DNA of 64,000 bases, taken from contig NZ_JBHTJW010000002.1 in the NCBI RefSeq assembly GCF_042676145.1, positions 682,001 to 746,000 of the forward strand. Reading direction: 5' to 3'. Shown piece by piece: positions 24,285 through 32,850 of this stretch. The DNA comes from Methylophilus glucosoxydans (GTDB taxonomy: Bacteria > Pseudomonadota > Gammaproteobacteria > Burkholderiales > Methylophilaceae). The notes under the pieces were generated by a model. It did not search any database, was not told where the DNA came from, and saw only the letters and a list, made by a program, of their open reading frames with translations. The number at the start of each line of letters is the position of its first letter. Position 1 is the stretch's first letter. The translations under genes and the position numbers were made by a program.

Positions 24285-25004
24285 TTAGCCTGCCTGCCTG
24301 GCTTTGATACGCGCCAGTGCGGTTGCAATCGCTGCCTGTTTGAGCGCCTCGCTAGCGGCCGGGGTTGGCTGCGCGGTGTCGCTGGCTGGCCTCGTCTCCA
24401 TCCGTGTCTGGTCTTTGGCATAGGTGTGGGCTGTTGCGTGATTTTCAAGCGCCAAGCGTTTTTGCCGCTGCTGATGGCGGCGTCTTGCCAGGTCGGATTC
24501 TGCGGGAGACATTGCCATCTGCCGCCCCGGCACGGCTTGCAGGCTGATGCAGTCGACCGGACAGGGCGGCAGGCATAATTCACAGCCGGTGCATTCCTGC
24601 ACGATCACCGTATGCATTTGCTTGGAGGCACCGACGATGGCATCAACCGGGCAGGCCTTGATACACAGCGTACAGCCAATGCAGGCGTCTTCATCAATCA
24701 CGGCCACCAGTTTGCCTTTGGTCACGCCATGTGCGGGATTGAGCGCTTGATAGGGTTGGTTGAGCAAGGCGGCCAGTGCGTATATGCCAGCGTCGCCGCC
24801 CGGCGGGCACTGGTTGATGTTTGCCTCGCCGCGAGCAATGGCGCCAGCATAGGGTCGGCAGCCGTTATATCCACATTGGCCGCACTGGGTTTGTGGCAGC
24901 AGGGCGTCAATTTGACTGATCAATGGCTCAAGTCTGGCAGGGTTTTCTGGCGCGGTTACGCCTGTCTGCGTGAGGTCTGCTGGGGGCTGTGCGGAAGGCG
25001 GCAT
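24285..25004 (-). CDS. RnfB/RsxB-like multi-[4Fe-4S] protein, orphan
   Basis: A 239-residue ferredoxin-like protein. It has the N-terminal Fe-S cluster motif of RnfB (QCGQCGYNGCRPYAGAI with C-x2-C-x4-C and a later Cys in NQCPPGG). Two 4Fe-4S motifs follow: CIGCTLCIKACPVD and CTGCELCLPPCPVD. The N-terminal membrane helix of classical RnfB is absent, and no rnfA, C, D, G or E genes are nearby, so it is not part of a full ion-pumping complex here. Orphan RnfB-like proteins next to nth are typical of Betaproteobacteria. Probable role: electron donor for an unidentified partner. Confidence 0.85.
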   Translation of the reverse strand: MPPSAQPPADLTQTGVTAPENPARLEPLISQIDALLPQTQCGQCGYNGCRPYAGAIARGEANINQCPPGGDAGIYALAALLNQPYQALNPAHGVTKGKLVAVIDEDACIGCTLCIKACPVDAIVGASKQMHTVIVQECTGCELCLPPCPVDCISLQAVPGRQMAMSPAESDLARRRHQQRQKRLALENHATAHTYAKDQTRMETRPASDTAQPTPAASEALKQAAIATALARIKARQAG

Positions 25005-25204
25005 GGAGCTTGGACGAGCGTTAATCCGAATGCATTGATTATAACTGAAAGGGTGCGTTACTCAGGAGTTTATGCCGTATCCCCACTGTTTAAATCTATG
25101 CTGCTGGCAGGATTATGGAGTCACAGACGCCTTGCAAGTGGTTCTTTGGCGTTCATGCGTATAATCAGTTAAAATATTGGCTTTATTATTGAATGGCGTT
25201 AGGT

Positions 25205-26086
25205 ATGTTGACGGGCAGTTTGGTCGCAATTGTGACCCCGATGTTTGAAGATGGTCGTTTGGATCTGGACGCACTCAAAAAGCTGATCGACTTTCATGTC
25301 GATGCCGGTACGGACGGTATTGTGATTGTCGGGACGACCGGTGAGTCGCCCACCGTAGACGTAGACGAGCATTGCCTGCTGATTAAAACCACGGTGGATT
25401 ATGTCGCCAAGCGGGTGCCGGTGATTGCCGGTACTGGTGCTAACTCTACCGCTGAAGCCATTGCTTTAACTGCCAAAGCCAAAAGTTTGGGTGCGGATGC
25501 CTGCCTGCTGGTCGCGCCTTATTACAACAAACCTTCACAAGAGGGCTTGTATCAGCACTTTAAAGCAGTGGCTGAAGCCGTCGATATCCCGCAAATTTTA
25601 TACAATGTGCCTGGCCGCACCGGGTGCGACCTGAGCAATGACACTGTGTTGCGCCTGGCGCAGCTACGCAACATCGTCGGCATCAAAGATGCGACAGGAG
25701 GCATTGAGCGGGGCACCGATTTGCTGCTGCGCGCGCCATCAGATTTTGCGGTCTACAGTGGCGATGATGCCTCAGCACTGGCGCTGATGTTGCTGGGTGG
25801 CAAAGGGGTTATTTCCGTGACGGCGAATGTGGCACCGAAACTGATGCACGAAATGTGCGTGCAGGCCTTGAGTGGCAACCTGGTTGCCGCCAAGGCGGCC
25901 AATGCCAAACTGTTTGCCCTGCACCAGAAACTGTTTGTTGAGGCCAACCCCATCCCCGTGAAATGGGTATTGCAACAAATGGGCTTGATCGGTACCGGGA
26001 TCCGTCTGCCGCTGGTCAATTTGTCGGGCCAGTATCATGAAGTATTGCGTCACGCCATGCAGCAGGCAGAAATCGCCGCTGTTTGA
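25205..26086 (+). CDS. dapA: 4-hydroxy-tetrahydrodipicolinate synthase
   Basis: The first committed enzyme of lysine/diaminopimelate synthesis, condensing pyruvate with aspartate semialdehyde. The Schiff-base Lys is in GIKDATG (about residue 161), GTTGESPT and the catalytic Tyr in ILYNVPGRTG are present. With the ATG at 25205 it is 293 residues and begins MLTGSLVAIVTPM as in other DapA; an ATG at 25193 would add four residues. A TATAAT-like element at 25160-25165 could be its -10. It is followed by bamC and a metallohydrolase, a common betaproteobacterial order. No lysine riboswitch is seen. Confidence 0.96.
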   Translation: MLTGSLVAIVTPMFEDGRLDLDALKKLIDFHVDAGTDGIVIVGTTGESPTVDVDEHCLLIKTTVDYVAKRVPVIAGTGANSTAEAIALTAKAKSLGADACLLVAPYYNKPSQEGLYQHFKAVAEAVDIPQILYNVPGRTGCDLSNDTVLRLAQLRNIVGIKDATGGIERGTDLLLRAPSDFAVYSGDDASALALMLLGGKGVISVTANVAPKLMHEMCVQALSGNLVAAKAANAKLFALHQKLFVEANPIPVKWVLQQMGLIGTGIRLPLVNLSGQYHEVLRHAMQQAEIAAV

Positions 26087-26116
26087 GCGTGCAAAGACTA
26101 ATTTAGGATAAGGCTA

Positions 26117-27382
26117 GTGAAACACATGAGTCATGTATGGTTACAACGCGCAGTGCTGTTCAGTCTGGTGACTGTGTTGGCCGCCTGCGATTCTATCCCG
26201 TTTATGAACAACAGTTCGGACTACAAGGGGGCCAGTCGTTCCAAGCCACTTGAAGTGCCGCCTGACCTGACGTCGGTCCGCACCAGCAGCACCTACAATG
26301 TGCCAGGCGCCACCAGCTATTCGGCTTATAGCCAAAACCAGGAAGCGCAAGAGCAGAATGGTCCGCAGCCCGTGCTGGCTGACATGAAAAATGTGCGTAT
26401 GGTCAAAGCGGGTTCCCAGCGCTGGCTGGTGGTGAATGCGCCACCGGAAAAAATCTGGCCGCTGGTGCGTGATTTCTGGCTGGATCAAGGCTTTGCCGTC
26501 CGTGTCGAGAATCCTGAACTTGGGGTGATCGAGACAGAGTGGTTGCAGTCGGATGCCATCAAGCCCAAAGAAGACAACCGTGGGTATGGCGAAAAGTTTG
26601 ATGCCTGGCTGGATAAGCTCTCCGGCTTTGCTGACAGACGTAAGTTCCGTACCCGTTTGGAGCGCGGCGAAAAAGAGGGTACCACTGAAATTTATATGAC
26701 GCACCGTACCGTTGCCGGTGCGCCAGATGATGGCAAAAACTACGTCACCACTCAGTTAGGGGTGATTGATACCGGCTATCGTCCGAATGCGGCGGATAAC
26801 AAAAATAATGCAGGGAAAGAGTTTGATGCTGATCTGGATGCGGAGTTGTTGCGCCGGATGATGGTCAAGCTTGGTCTGGATGAGCAGAAAGCCGATCAGG
26901 TCATGACGCAGGCGGTTTCGGACAAGCGCGCCGATGTGGTAAAAGAGCCGGACCAGAGCGTGACGCTCAAACTTAATGAGCCGTTTGACCGTGCATGGCG
27001 CCGTGTGGGCCTGGCGCTGGACCGTATTGGTTTTGTGACCGAGGATAAAAACCGCTCTGAAGGTATTTTCTATGTGCGTTATGCGGATACGGATGCTGAG
27101 GACCCGATCAAGCAGAAAAAAGGGTTGCTGGAGCGCTTGAAATTCTGGAGCAGTGACGATGACGAGAAGAGTAATGCACCGGCCGAGGTTAAATCCGGCG
27201 ATAAAAGCAAATTCTGGAAAGGCACGTCCGATGGTGACAAGTCGAGCAAGCAATACCATATCCAGGTGCTGGAAAATGCCGATGACACCACTGATGTGTA
27301 TGTGCTGACGCCTGACAACAAACGCAATACCTCCACTACGGCAAACCGCATTATTTCGCTGTTGTATGATCAATTGAAATAA
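26117..27382 (+). CDS. bamC: Outer-membrane assembly lipoprotein BamC
   Basis: A 421-residue lipoprotein with a signal ending in the lipobox LAAC (Cys24), followed by DSIPFMNNSSDYKGASRSKP, the unstructured N-terminal segment that in E. coli binds BamD. Two helix-grip domains follow, at about 110-240 and 275-415 (RWLVVNAPPEKIWPLVRDFW marks the first). An insertion rich in Lys/Asp/Ser (about 330-380) lies within the second. BamC is part of the beta-barrel assembly machine. The position behind dapA matches E. coli (dapA-bamC). Confidence 0.9.
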   Translation: MKHMSHVWLQRAVLFSLVTVLAACDSIPFMNNSSDYKGASRSKPLEVPPDLTSVRTSSTYNVPGATSYSAYSQNQEAQEQNGPQPVLADMKNVRMVKAGSQRWLVVNAPPEKIWPLVRDFWLDQGFAVRVENPELGVIETEWLQSDAIKPKEDNRGYGEKFDAWLDKLSGFADRRKFRTRLERGEKEGTTEIYMTHRTVAGAPDDGKNYVTTQLGVIDTGYRPNAADNKNNAGKEFDADLDAELLRRMMVKLGLDEQKADQVMTQAVSDKRADVVKEPDQSVTLKLNEPFDRAWRRVGLALDRIGFVTEDKNRSEGIFYVRYADTDAEDPIKQKKGLLERLKFWSSDDDEKSNAPAEVKSGDKSKFWKGTSDGDKSSKQYHIQVLENADDTTDVYVLTPDNKRNTSTTANRIISLLYDQLK

Positions 27383-27394
27383 TCGGGTCCGCGT

Positions 27395-28162
27395 GTGCGA
27401 TTTGCATCATTAGGCAGTGGCAGCGCAGGCAATGCCACGCTGGTAGAAGCCGGGGAAACCCGGCTTTTGCTTGACTGTGGCTTTAGCGTCAAGGATACCG
27501 TGCAGCGTCTGGCGCGCTTGCAGTTGGCCCCTGAGCAACTGACAGGCATCTTGGTGACGCATGAGCACGACGATCATGCGCGAGGCGCGTTTAAACTGGC
27601 TGCACGCTACCAGATCCCAGTCTGGCTCACGCATGGTACCTACCGCATGTGCGAGCGCTATTTGCCTAGCCAGGCGGTGACGGTAAAGCTGATTGATGCT
27701 CATACGTCATTTGCCCTGCAAGACATAGAGGTCCATCCCTATCCTGTGCCACATGATGCCCGCGAACCCGCACAATTTGTGTTTACGGATGGTGCGCACA
27801 AGCTGGGTGTGCTTACAGATGTTGGCAGTGTGACCCCGCACATCGTGGCCATGCTACAGGCGTGTGATGGCTTGCTGCTTGAGTGCAATCATGATCTGGA
27901 GATGTTGCGCACTGGACCTTATGCACACTCGCTAAAAAAACGGGTAGGTGGCTGGTTAGGGCATCTGGACAATCAATCCAGTGCCCAGCTACTGAGTCAG
28001 CTGGATAACCGCCGCCTCAAGCATCTGGTTGCTGCGCATTTAAGCGAGAAAAATAATACGCCTGCCTTGGCCAGGCAGGCGTTGAGTGAAGTCTTGCATT
28101 GTGACAGTGACTGGATAGGCATTGCCCATCAGGCTGAGGGTCTGGACTGGCGAGACTTGTAA
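27395..28162 (+). CDS. Metallo-beta-lactamase-fold hydrolase (YycJ/WalJ-like)
   Basis: A 255-residue hydrolase starting with GTG (VRFASLGSGSAGNATLVE). The metal site THEHDDHARG (HxHxDH) at about residues 52-61, a later His in PVPHDA and Asp in GVLTDVGS are present. The pattern LGSGSxGN is typical of the YycJ/VicX group, proposed single- or double-strand exonucleases. Substrate is not known. It sits 12 bp after bamC, in the dapA-bamC operon. Confidence 0.88.
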   Translation: MRFASLGSGSAGNATLVEAGETRLLLDCGFSVKDTVQRLARLQLAPEQLTGILVTHEHDDHARGAFKLAARYQIPVWLTHGTYRMCERYLPSQAVTVKLIDAHTSFALQDIEVHPYPVPHDAREPAQFVFTDGAHKLGVLTDVGSVTPHIVAMLQACDGLLLECNHDLEMLRTGPYAHSLKKRVGGWLGHLDNQSSAQLLSQLDNRRLKHLVAAHLSEKNNTPALARQALSEVLHCDSDWIGIAHQAEGLDWRDL

Positions 28163-28205
28163 GGCACGCCAGTATGCCTCCGCCTAACTTAGTGCCACAT
28201 GATCG

Positions 28206-28538
28206 CTAGTCTAGCACCATGATTTGCTCTGACAGCCTGATCATGCGTTCCACGGGCGTCACCCAGACTATGCCATCTCCCACATTGCCGGTATGGGCCA
28301 CCTCGACGATGGTTTGCAAGATACCCTCTACCAGGTCATCCGGCACCACCATGTACAGATAGACTTTAGGGCTGTAATCGGTGAGCTCCTCTCGTACCCC
28401 TGCACTTGGTTTTTGCAGGTGTGGACCGCAGCCTTCCATCTTGTGGACGGACATGCCGGGGAAGCCTTTGATGTTGCGCAAGGCCGAGCGGATTTTAGGT
28501 AATCTCGCTGGTTGTACAACCGCTTTGATTTCTTTCAT
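28206..28538 (-). CDS. Atypical PII-like protein (PII-NG type) of the metal-efflux operon
   Basis: A 110-residue PII-fold protein: MKEIKAVVQPARLPKIRSAL, VYLYMVVPDDLVEGILQTIV and the B-loop TGNVGDGIVWV. The uridylylation-site Tyr of the GlnB T-loop and its flanks are missing; the corresponding segment reads HLQKPSAGVREELTDYSPK. The B-loop Lys of GlnB (GDGKIFV) is Val here. A PII group of this kind (called PII-NG in the literature) accompanies CzcA/CusA-type pumps, as here, 45 bp behind the RND gene. It may sense nucleotides or metal for the efflux system (inference) and is unlikely to be a nitrogen regulator. Confidence 0.85.
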   Translation of the reverse strand: MKEIKAVVQPARLPKIRSALRNIKGFPGMSVHKMEGCGPHLQKPSAGVREELTDYSPKVYLYMVVPDDLVEGILQTIVEVAHTGNVGDGIVWVTPVERMIRLSEQIMVLD

Positions 28539-28583
28539 AAACAGTCACCCTGAATATTTTTACGTCGCTTGTTTAGGCATGGA

Positions 28584-31500
28584 TTATGCCTCTATTTTGC
28601 TTTCTTCAAACTTACGGTACAAGGTTGGCACCACAATCAGTGTCAACAAGGTTGAAGTGATCAAGCCACCAATGACCACGATCGCCAATGGCCGCTGTAC
28701 TTCTGAGCCTGGGCCTGTGGCAAACAGAAACGGCACCAAGCCTAGCATGGCCACCGTGGCCGTCATCATGACTGGTCGGAACCGCTGCGCGCAGCCCTTG
28801 CGAATCGCCTCCAGTTGACTCAGGCCTTCATCACGCAAGGTGCGGATATAAGACACCAGCACCACGGCATTAAGTACTGCAATCCCCCACAGGGCAATAA
28901 AGCCGACAGAGGCCGGGACTGATAAATATTCGCCGGTGACAAACAAGGCAATCACGCCGCCAATCGAGGCAAATGGCAGCACCAGAATAATCATGGTGGC
29001 AAAGCGTATCGACTGGAACAGCAAGAACAGCAAGAAGAAAATCGCCGCAATGGTGACTGGGATAATAATCATCAGGTGCCCCATGGCCCGCTCCATGTTC
29101 TGGAACTGGCCACCATACTCAAGGTAGTAACCATCGGGCAATTGCAGGCGCTGATCCAGCACTTGTTGCAGCTCCGCCACAAAACCACCCAGGTCGCGGT
29201 CTTTCACGTTCACCCCGATGACAATGCGGCGTTTGGCCAGCTCGCGGCTGATCTGCGCCGGCCCATCCTTCACTTCAATATCGGCCACATCGTCCAGCGC
29301 CACACGCGAGCCGTTAGGGGAGGTCAACATAATGTTGCGGATGGCTTCTTCGTTATTACGGAAAGATTCTGGATAGCGCACTGCGGCTGAAAATCTGCGT
29401 TGTCCCTCAAAAATCTCGGTGGCGATTTTGCCGCCTATGGCTGTTTCAACGATGTCATGCACATCGGCAGTGTTGATGCCATGTCGGGCAATCGCCTGAC
29501 GGTCAATCGTAATATTCAGGTATTGTTGCCCGGAGACTTTTTCTACCTTGATTTCTGTCGCGCCTTTGACCGTGCCGGCAATCTTGGCAATTTCGTCCGC
29601 TTTTTGTTTCAGCATATCCAGATCTTCACCGAAGATCTTGACGGCGACATCGGCACGCACCCCAGTCAGCAACTCATCCACGCGGTCAGAAATAGGCTGC
29701 GCCATGATGATTTGCACGCCCGGGATGTACTTCTCAAGCACTTGACGCATTTTTTCCGCAATATCATCCTGTGTCCAGCCTTCCGGCCATTCATCACGCG
29801 GTTTCAGGCTGATAATGGGGGTGGACTCGTTTTGTGCCTGCGCATCGGCCGGACTTTCACCACGGCCGAGGCCGGAGATGGCAGACTTGACGCCCGGCAC
29901 TTGCTCCATGATCAGCTTCATCGCCTTGTTTTCCATTTTCATGGATTCTTCGAGCGAAATATTAGGGACACGGTTAATGCCCGGCACAATCGAGCCTTCT
30001 TTCATTTCTGGGATAAAAGAAGTCCCCAAAAACGGGAATAGCGCAATGGTGCCAATAAATAAAAGCGCCGAGAAAGTAATGGTTTTTTTCTCGTTATTGA
30101 GTACCCAGTTCAGAGCGGATAAATAGGGTTGCTTGATCGTCTGTATCAGCTTGGTGTCTTCACCGCTCCCGCCCTTTAACACATAGGAGCACAGCGCTGG
30201 CGTCAGGGTCAGCGACAAGATCAGCGACACAAACAGGGCAATGGCAATGGTGTAGGCCAGAGGCGCGAACATTTTGCCTTCCATGCCTTCCAGTGTCATC
30301 AATGGCAAGAACACCAGGATAATAATGCCTACGCCAAACAAAACGGGTGTCGCCACTTCCGTGGCAGCTTCCAGTGCCACGCGAATCCGGCTTTCGTCTT
30401 TACGGTGCCCCAGGTGGTGAAACGTATTTTCAACCACCACGACTGATCCATCGACCATCAAGCCAATGGCAATCGCCAGTCCGCCCAATGACATCAGGTT
30501 GGCAGAAATCCCGTAATGGTTCATCACCATAAAGGTAATTAGTGGCGTCAGCACCAGCGTGCCGACCACAATCAGGCTGGAACGCACGTCGCCCAGGAAC
30601 AGGAACAGAATCACAATCACTAGAATAATGCCTTCAATCAGCACTTTGGTAACAGTGTGTAGTGCCGCATCCACCAGTTCGCTACGATCATAATAAGGCA
30701 CGATCTGCAAGCCATGCGGCAGCATGCCTTTGCTGTTGATTTCTTCTACCCGCGCTTTGATACGGCTGACTACTTCCTTGGCGTTGCCGCCACGCATCAT
30801 GATGACAATGCCACCCACGGATTCGGTATCACCATTTTTCAGCACCACGCCGACGCGCACTTCATGGCCTATGGTGACTTCTGCGACATCACGGATGTAG
30901 ACCGGGATGCCGTTTTCTTCCTTGAGCACCATGTTGCGGATATCGTCGAGGTTTTGCACCAGGCCCACACCGCGGATCAGGTATTGCTCGGCATAGTGGG
31001 GCAGAATGCCGCCGCCACTGTTGGCATTATTACGCGCTAACGCTTCATACACATCTTTGAGCTTGATCGAAAAATGCGTCATGCGGTCAGGATTGACCAG
31101 GACCTGATATTGTTTAACGTAACCGCCTTGAGAGTTAATCTCGGCCACACCGGGAATACCGCGCAGCAATGGGCGCACGACCCAATCCTGGATGGCGCGT
31201 CTTTCGGTCAGGTCTTCACGCGTCAGTTCTTTTTTGCCATCACTGGGTTTGTCCAGCGTGAATTGATACACCTCTCCCAAGCCAGTGGAGACAGGCCCAA
31301 GAATAGGCGTCACGCCTTGAGGCATACGCTCCATGACTTCCATCAGGCGTTCCATCACCAGTTGGCGGGCGAAATACACATCGGTGCTGTCAGTGAAAAC
31401 CAGCGTAATCAGTGACAGGGCGTTTTTGTTCACCGATCGCATTTCAGTGAGGCCGGGAAGGCCAGTCATGGCGATTTCCAGCGGTACGGTGATAAACCGC

Positions 31501-31685
31501 TCAACTTCTTCCGGAGATTTCCCGGTGGCCTGTGTCGCAATCATGACCTGAACGTTGGTCACATCAGGGAATGCGTCGACAGACAGTTTTTTAACGGCAA
31601 ATAAACCGGCGCCAATCAGGGCGATGGCAAGCACCAACACAATCAGGCGCTGCTTGAGCGCGCTGCGAATTAAAGACTCAATCAT
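28584..31685 (-). CDS. Heavy-metal efflux RND pump (CzcA/CusA family)
   Basis: A 1033-residue inner-membrane RND transporter with 12 helices and two large periplasmic loops. The N-terminus (MIESLIRSALKQRLIVLVL, DAFPDVTNVQVMI) and GVRADVAVKIFGEDLD are typical of the HME-RND group. The TM4 proton-relay motif is AIGLMVDGSVVVVEN: the first acidic residue of CzcA (DFG...) is replaced by Ala, while the second Asp and the Glu remain. Metal specificity (Co/Zn/Cd versus Cu/Ag versus Ni) cannot be fixed from this. It follows the membrane-fusion gene by 3 bp. Confidence 0.93.
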   Translation of the reverse strand: MIESLIRSALKQRLIVLVLAIALIGAGLFAVKKLSVDAFPDVTNVQVMIATQATGKSPEEVERFITVPLEIAMTGLPGLTEMRSVNKNALSLITLVFTDSTDVYFARQLVMERLMEVMERMPQGVTPILGPVSTGLGEVYQFTLDKPSDGKKELTREDLTERRAIQDWVVRPLLRGIPGVAEINSQGGYVKQYQVLVNPDRMTHFSIKLKDVYEALARNNANSGGGILPHYAEQYLIRGVGLVQNLDDIRNMVLKEENGIPVYIRDVAEVTIGHEVRVGVVLKNGDTESVGGIVIMMRGGNAKEVVSRIKARVEEINSKGMLPHGLQIVPYYDRSELVDAALHTVTKVLIEGIILVIVILFLFLGDVRSSLIVVGTLVLTPLITFMVMNHYGISANLMSLGGLAIAIGLMVDGSVVVVENTFHHLGHRKDESRIRVALEAATEVATPVLFGVGIIILVFLPLMTLEGMEGKMFAPLAYTIAIALFVSLILSLTLTPALCSYVLKGGSGEDTKLIQTIKQPYLSALNWVLNNEKKTITFSALLFIGTIALFPFLGTSFIPEMKEGSIVPGINRVPNISLEESMKMENKAMKLIMEQVPGVKSAISGLGRGESPADAQAQNESTPIISLKPRDEWPEGWTQDDIAEKMRQVLEKYIPGVQIIMAQPISDRVDELLTGVRADVAVKIFGEDLDMLKQKADEIAKIAGTVKGATEIKVEKVSGQQYLNITIDRQAIARHGINTADVHDIVETAIGGKIATEIFEGQRRFSAAVRYPESFRNNEEAIRNIMLTSPNGSRVALDDVADIEVKDGPAQISRELAKRRIVIGVNVKDRDLGGFVAELQQVLDQRLQLPDGYYLEYGGQFQNMERAMGHLMIIIPVTIAAIFFLLFLLFQSIRFATMIILVLPFASIGGVIALFVTGEYLSVPASVGFIALWGIAVLNAVVLVSYIRTLRDEGLSQLEAIRKGCAQRFRPVMMTATVAMLGLVPFLFATGPGSEVQRPLAIVVIGGLITSTLLTLIVVPTLYRKFEESKIEA

Positions 31686-31688
31686 GCC

Positions 31689-32840
31689 TTACTCCATTTC
31701 TTTGCGCTTACGCTCGTTATTGACGTGAAAAGCGCCATCCAGCACGATTTGATCACCAGCTTGCAAGCCCTGTAATACTTCCCGGTAACCCTGATAGGTT
31801 CTACCGAGGGTGACAGGCATCAGTTTGTATTGCGTTGGTTTCATGGTTTGCACAAAAACATGGTCTGCATTGTTTTCACGCACCACAGCCGTCGCGGGTA
31901 CAGCCACAACTTTTTCCGGTTTAGCCTCGAGCAGGATGGTGATCAGCATGTCTGGCTTTAACAGCATTTTGCTATTATCGATATTGGCACGCGCCATCAC
32001 GGTCCGCGTGGCCGGGTTAACAATATCGCCCACAAATGCCAGCTTGCCAGTCAATTCGGCATCGTCCAGTGCCGGCACCTCAATATTGATGGTCTGTCCT
32101 TCGCTGATATGTGCAATTTGCTGTTCAGGGATCTCGGCGACTGCCCAGACATGCGATAAGTCTGCAATCACAAACAGTTCTTCGGCCGGGGCGACGACTT
32201 GCCCCAGTCTGGCATTGCGCGCGATGACCGTGCCGGTGATTTTTGAATTGACCTGGCTGGTAGACATGCCGCTATTGGCCAGACCCAGCTGTGCGATGGC
32301 ATTAGGCGCCATGCCAAGGACCTGTAACTGGTCGCGGGCAGCATTGACCTCTGCATTGGCGGCATTGAGCTCACCTTCACGGCGCTGCAATTCGGCCGGG
32401 CTGATCACGTCGGCTTCAAGCAATTGCTTGGCGCGGTCAACGGCCTTTCTATGCAATTGCATCTGCTGGCTGGCTTTAATATAACTTAGTTGATACTGCG
32501 CCAGCTCTGTACTTTTGATGGTGGCCAGACGCTGGCCTGCTTTAACTTCGTCGCCCAGATTGACATCGAGTGTACTGATACGACCGGTAATCGACGCCCC
32601 TGCACGCGATTCATATTGTTCATCCACCTGGATACGGCCAGGGATGCGCAAAGTATCGACGAACTGTACTTCGGTGACCGGACCGGCCTTGACGTTGGCT
32701 TGTAATTCTTTGGTCAAGGTGACCAGGCTAGGGTCGACGACTTCTTTTTTTTCTGCAACCGGGGCAGGTTTTTCTGAGCACGCGGTAGACACCACAGCCA
32801 GCGCGGCGACCAGTAAAGTTGAAAATAACACACGAGACAT
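31689..32840 (-). CDS. RND periplasmic adaptor lipoprotein (CzcB/CusB family)
   Basis: A 383-residue membrane-fusion protein joining the RND pump to the outer-membrane channel. The N-terminus MSRVLFSTLLVAALAVVSTA ends in Cys (STAC-SEKP), a lipobox. Barrel-sandwich halves flank a coiled coil (about 110-180), and the beta-barrel domain includes VWAVAEIPEQQIAHI. The ATG at 32840 is chosen because AAGGGG lies about 7 bp upstream and it starts 10 bp after the czcC stop; upstream in-frame codons would overlap czcC. No extra metal-binding N-terminal His/Met cluster is seen. Confidence 0.9.
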   Translation of the reverse strand: MSRVLFSTLLVAALAVVSTACSEKPAPVAEKKEVVDPSLVTLTKELQANVKAGPVTEVQFVDTLRIPGRIQVDEQYESRAGASITGRISTLDVNLGDEVKAGQRLATIKSTELAQYQLSYIKASQQMQLHRKAVDRAKQLLEADVISPAELQRREGELNAANAEVNAARDQLQVLGMAPNAIAQLGLANSGMSTSQVNSKITGTVIARNARLGQVVAPAEELFVIADLSHVWAVAEIPEQQIAHISEGQTINIEVPALDDAELTGKLAFVGDIVNPATRTVMARANIDNSKMLLKPDMLITILLEAKPEKVVAVPATAVVRENNADHVFVQTMKPTQYKLMPVTLGRTYQGYREVLQGLQAGDQIVLDGAFHVNNERKRKEME

Positions 32841-32850
32841 GACCATCCCC

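Noticed and set aside
25005..25204. Lysine riboswitch before dapA
   Set aside because: No conserved lysine-riboswitch core or terminator/antiterminator pair is visible in the 200-bp leader.
28180..28200. Second sigma-54 site near TGGCAC on the minus strand
   Set aside because: The -12 half (TTGC) is missing at the correct distance, and the site lies downstream of the PII-like gene.
28206..28538. Classical nitrogen regulator GlnB/GlnK
   Set aside because: The T-loop Tyr and B-loop Lys are missing and the neighbour is a metal pump, not amtB or glnA.
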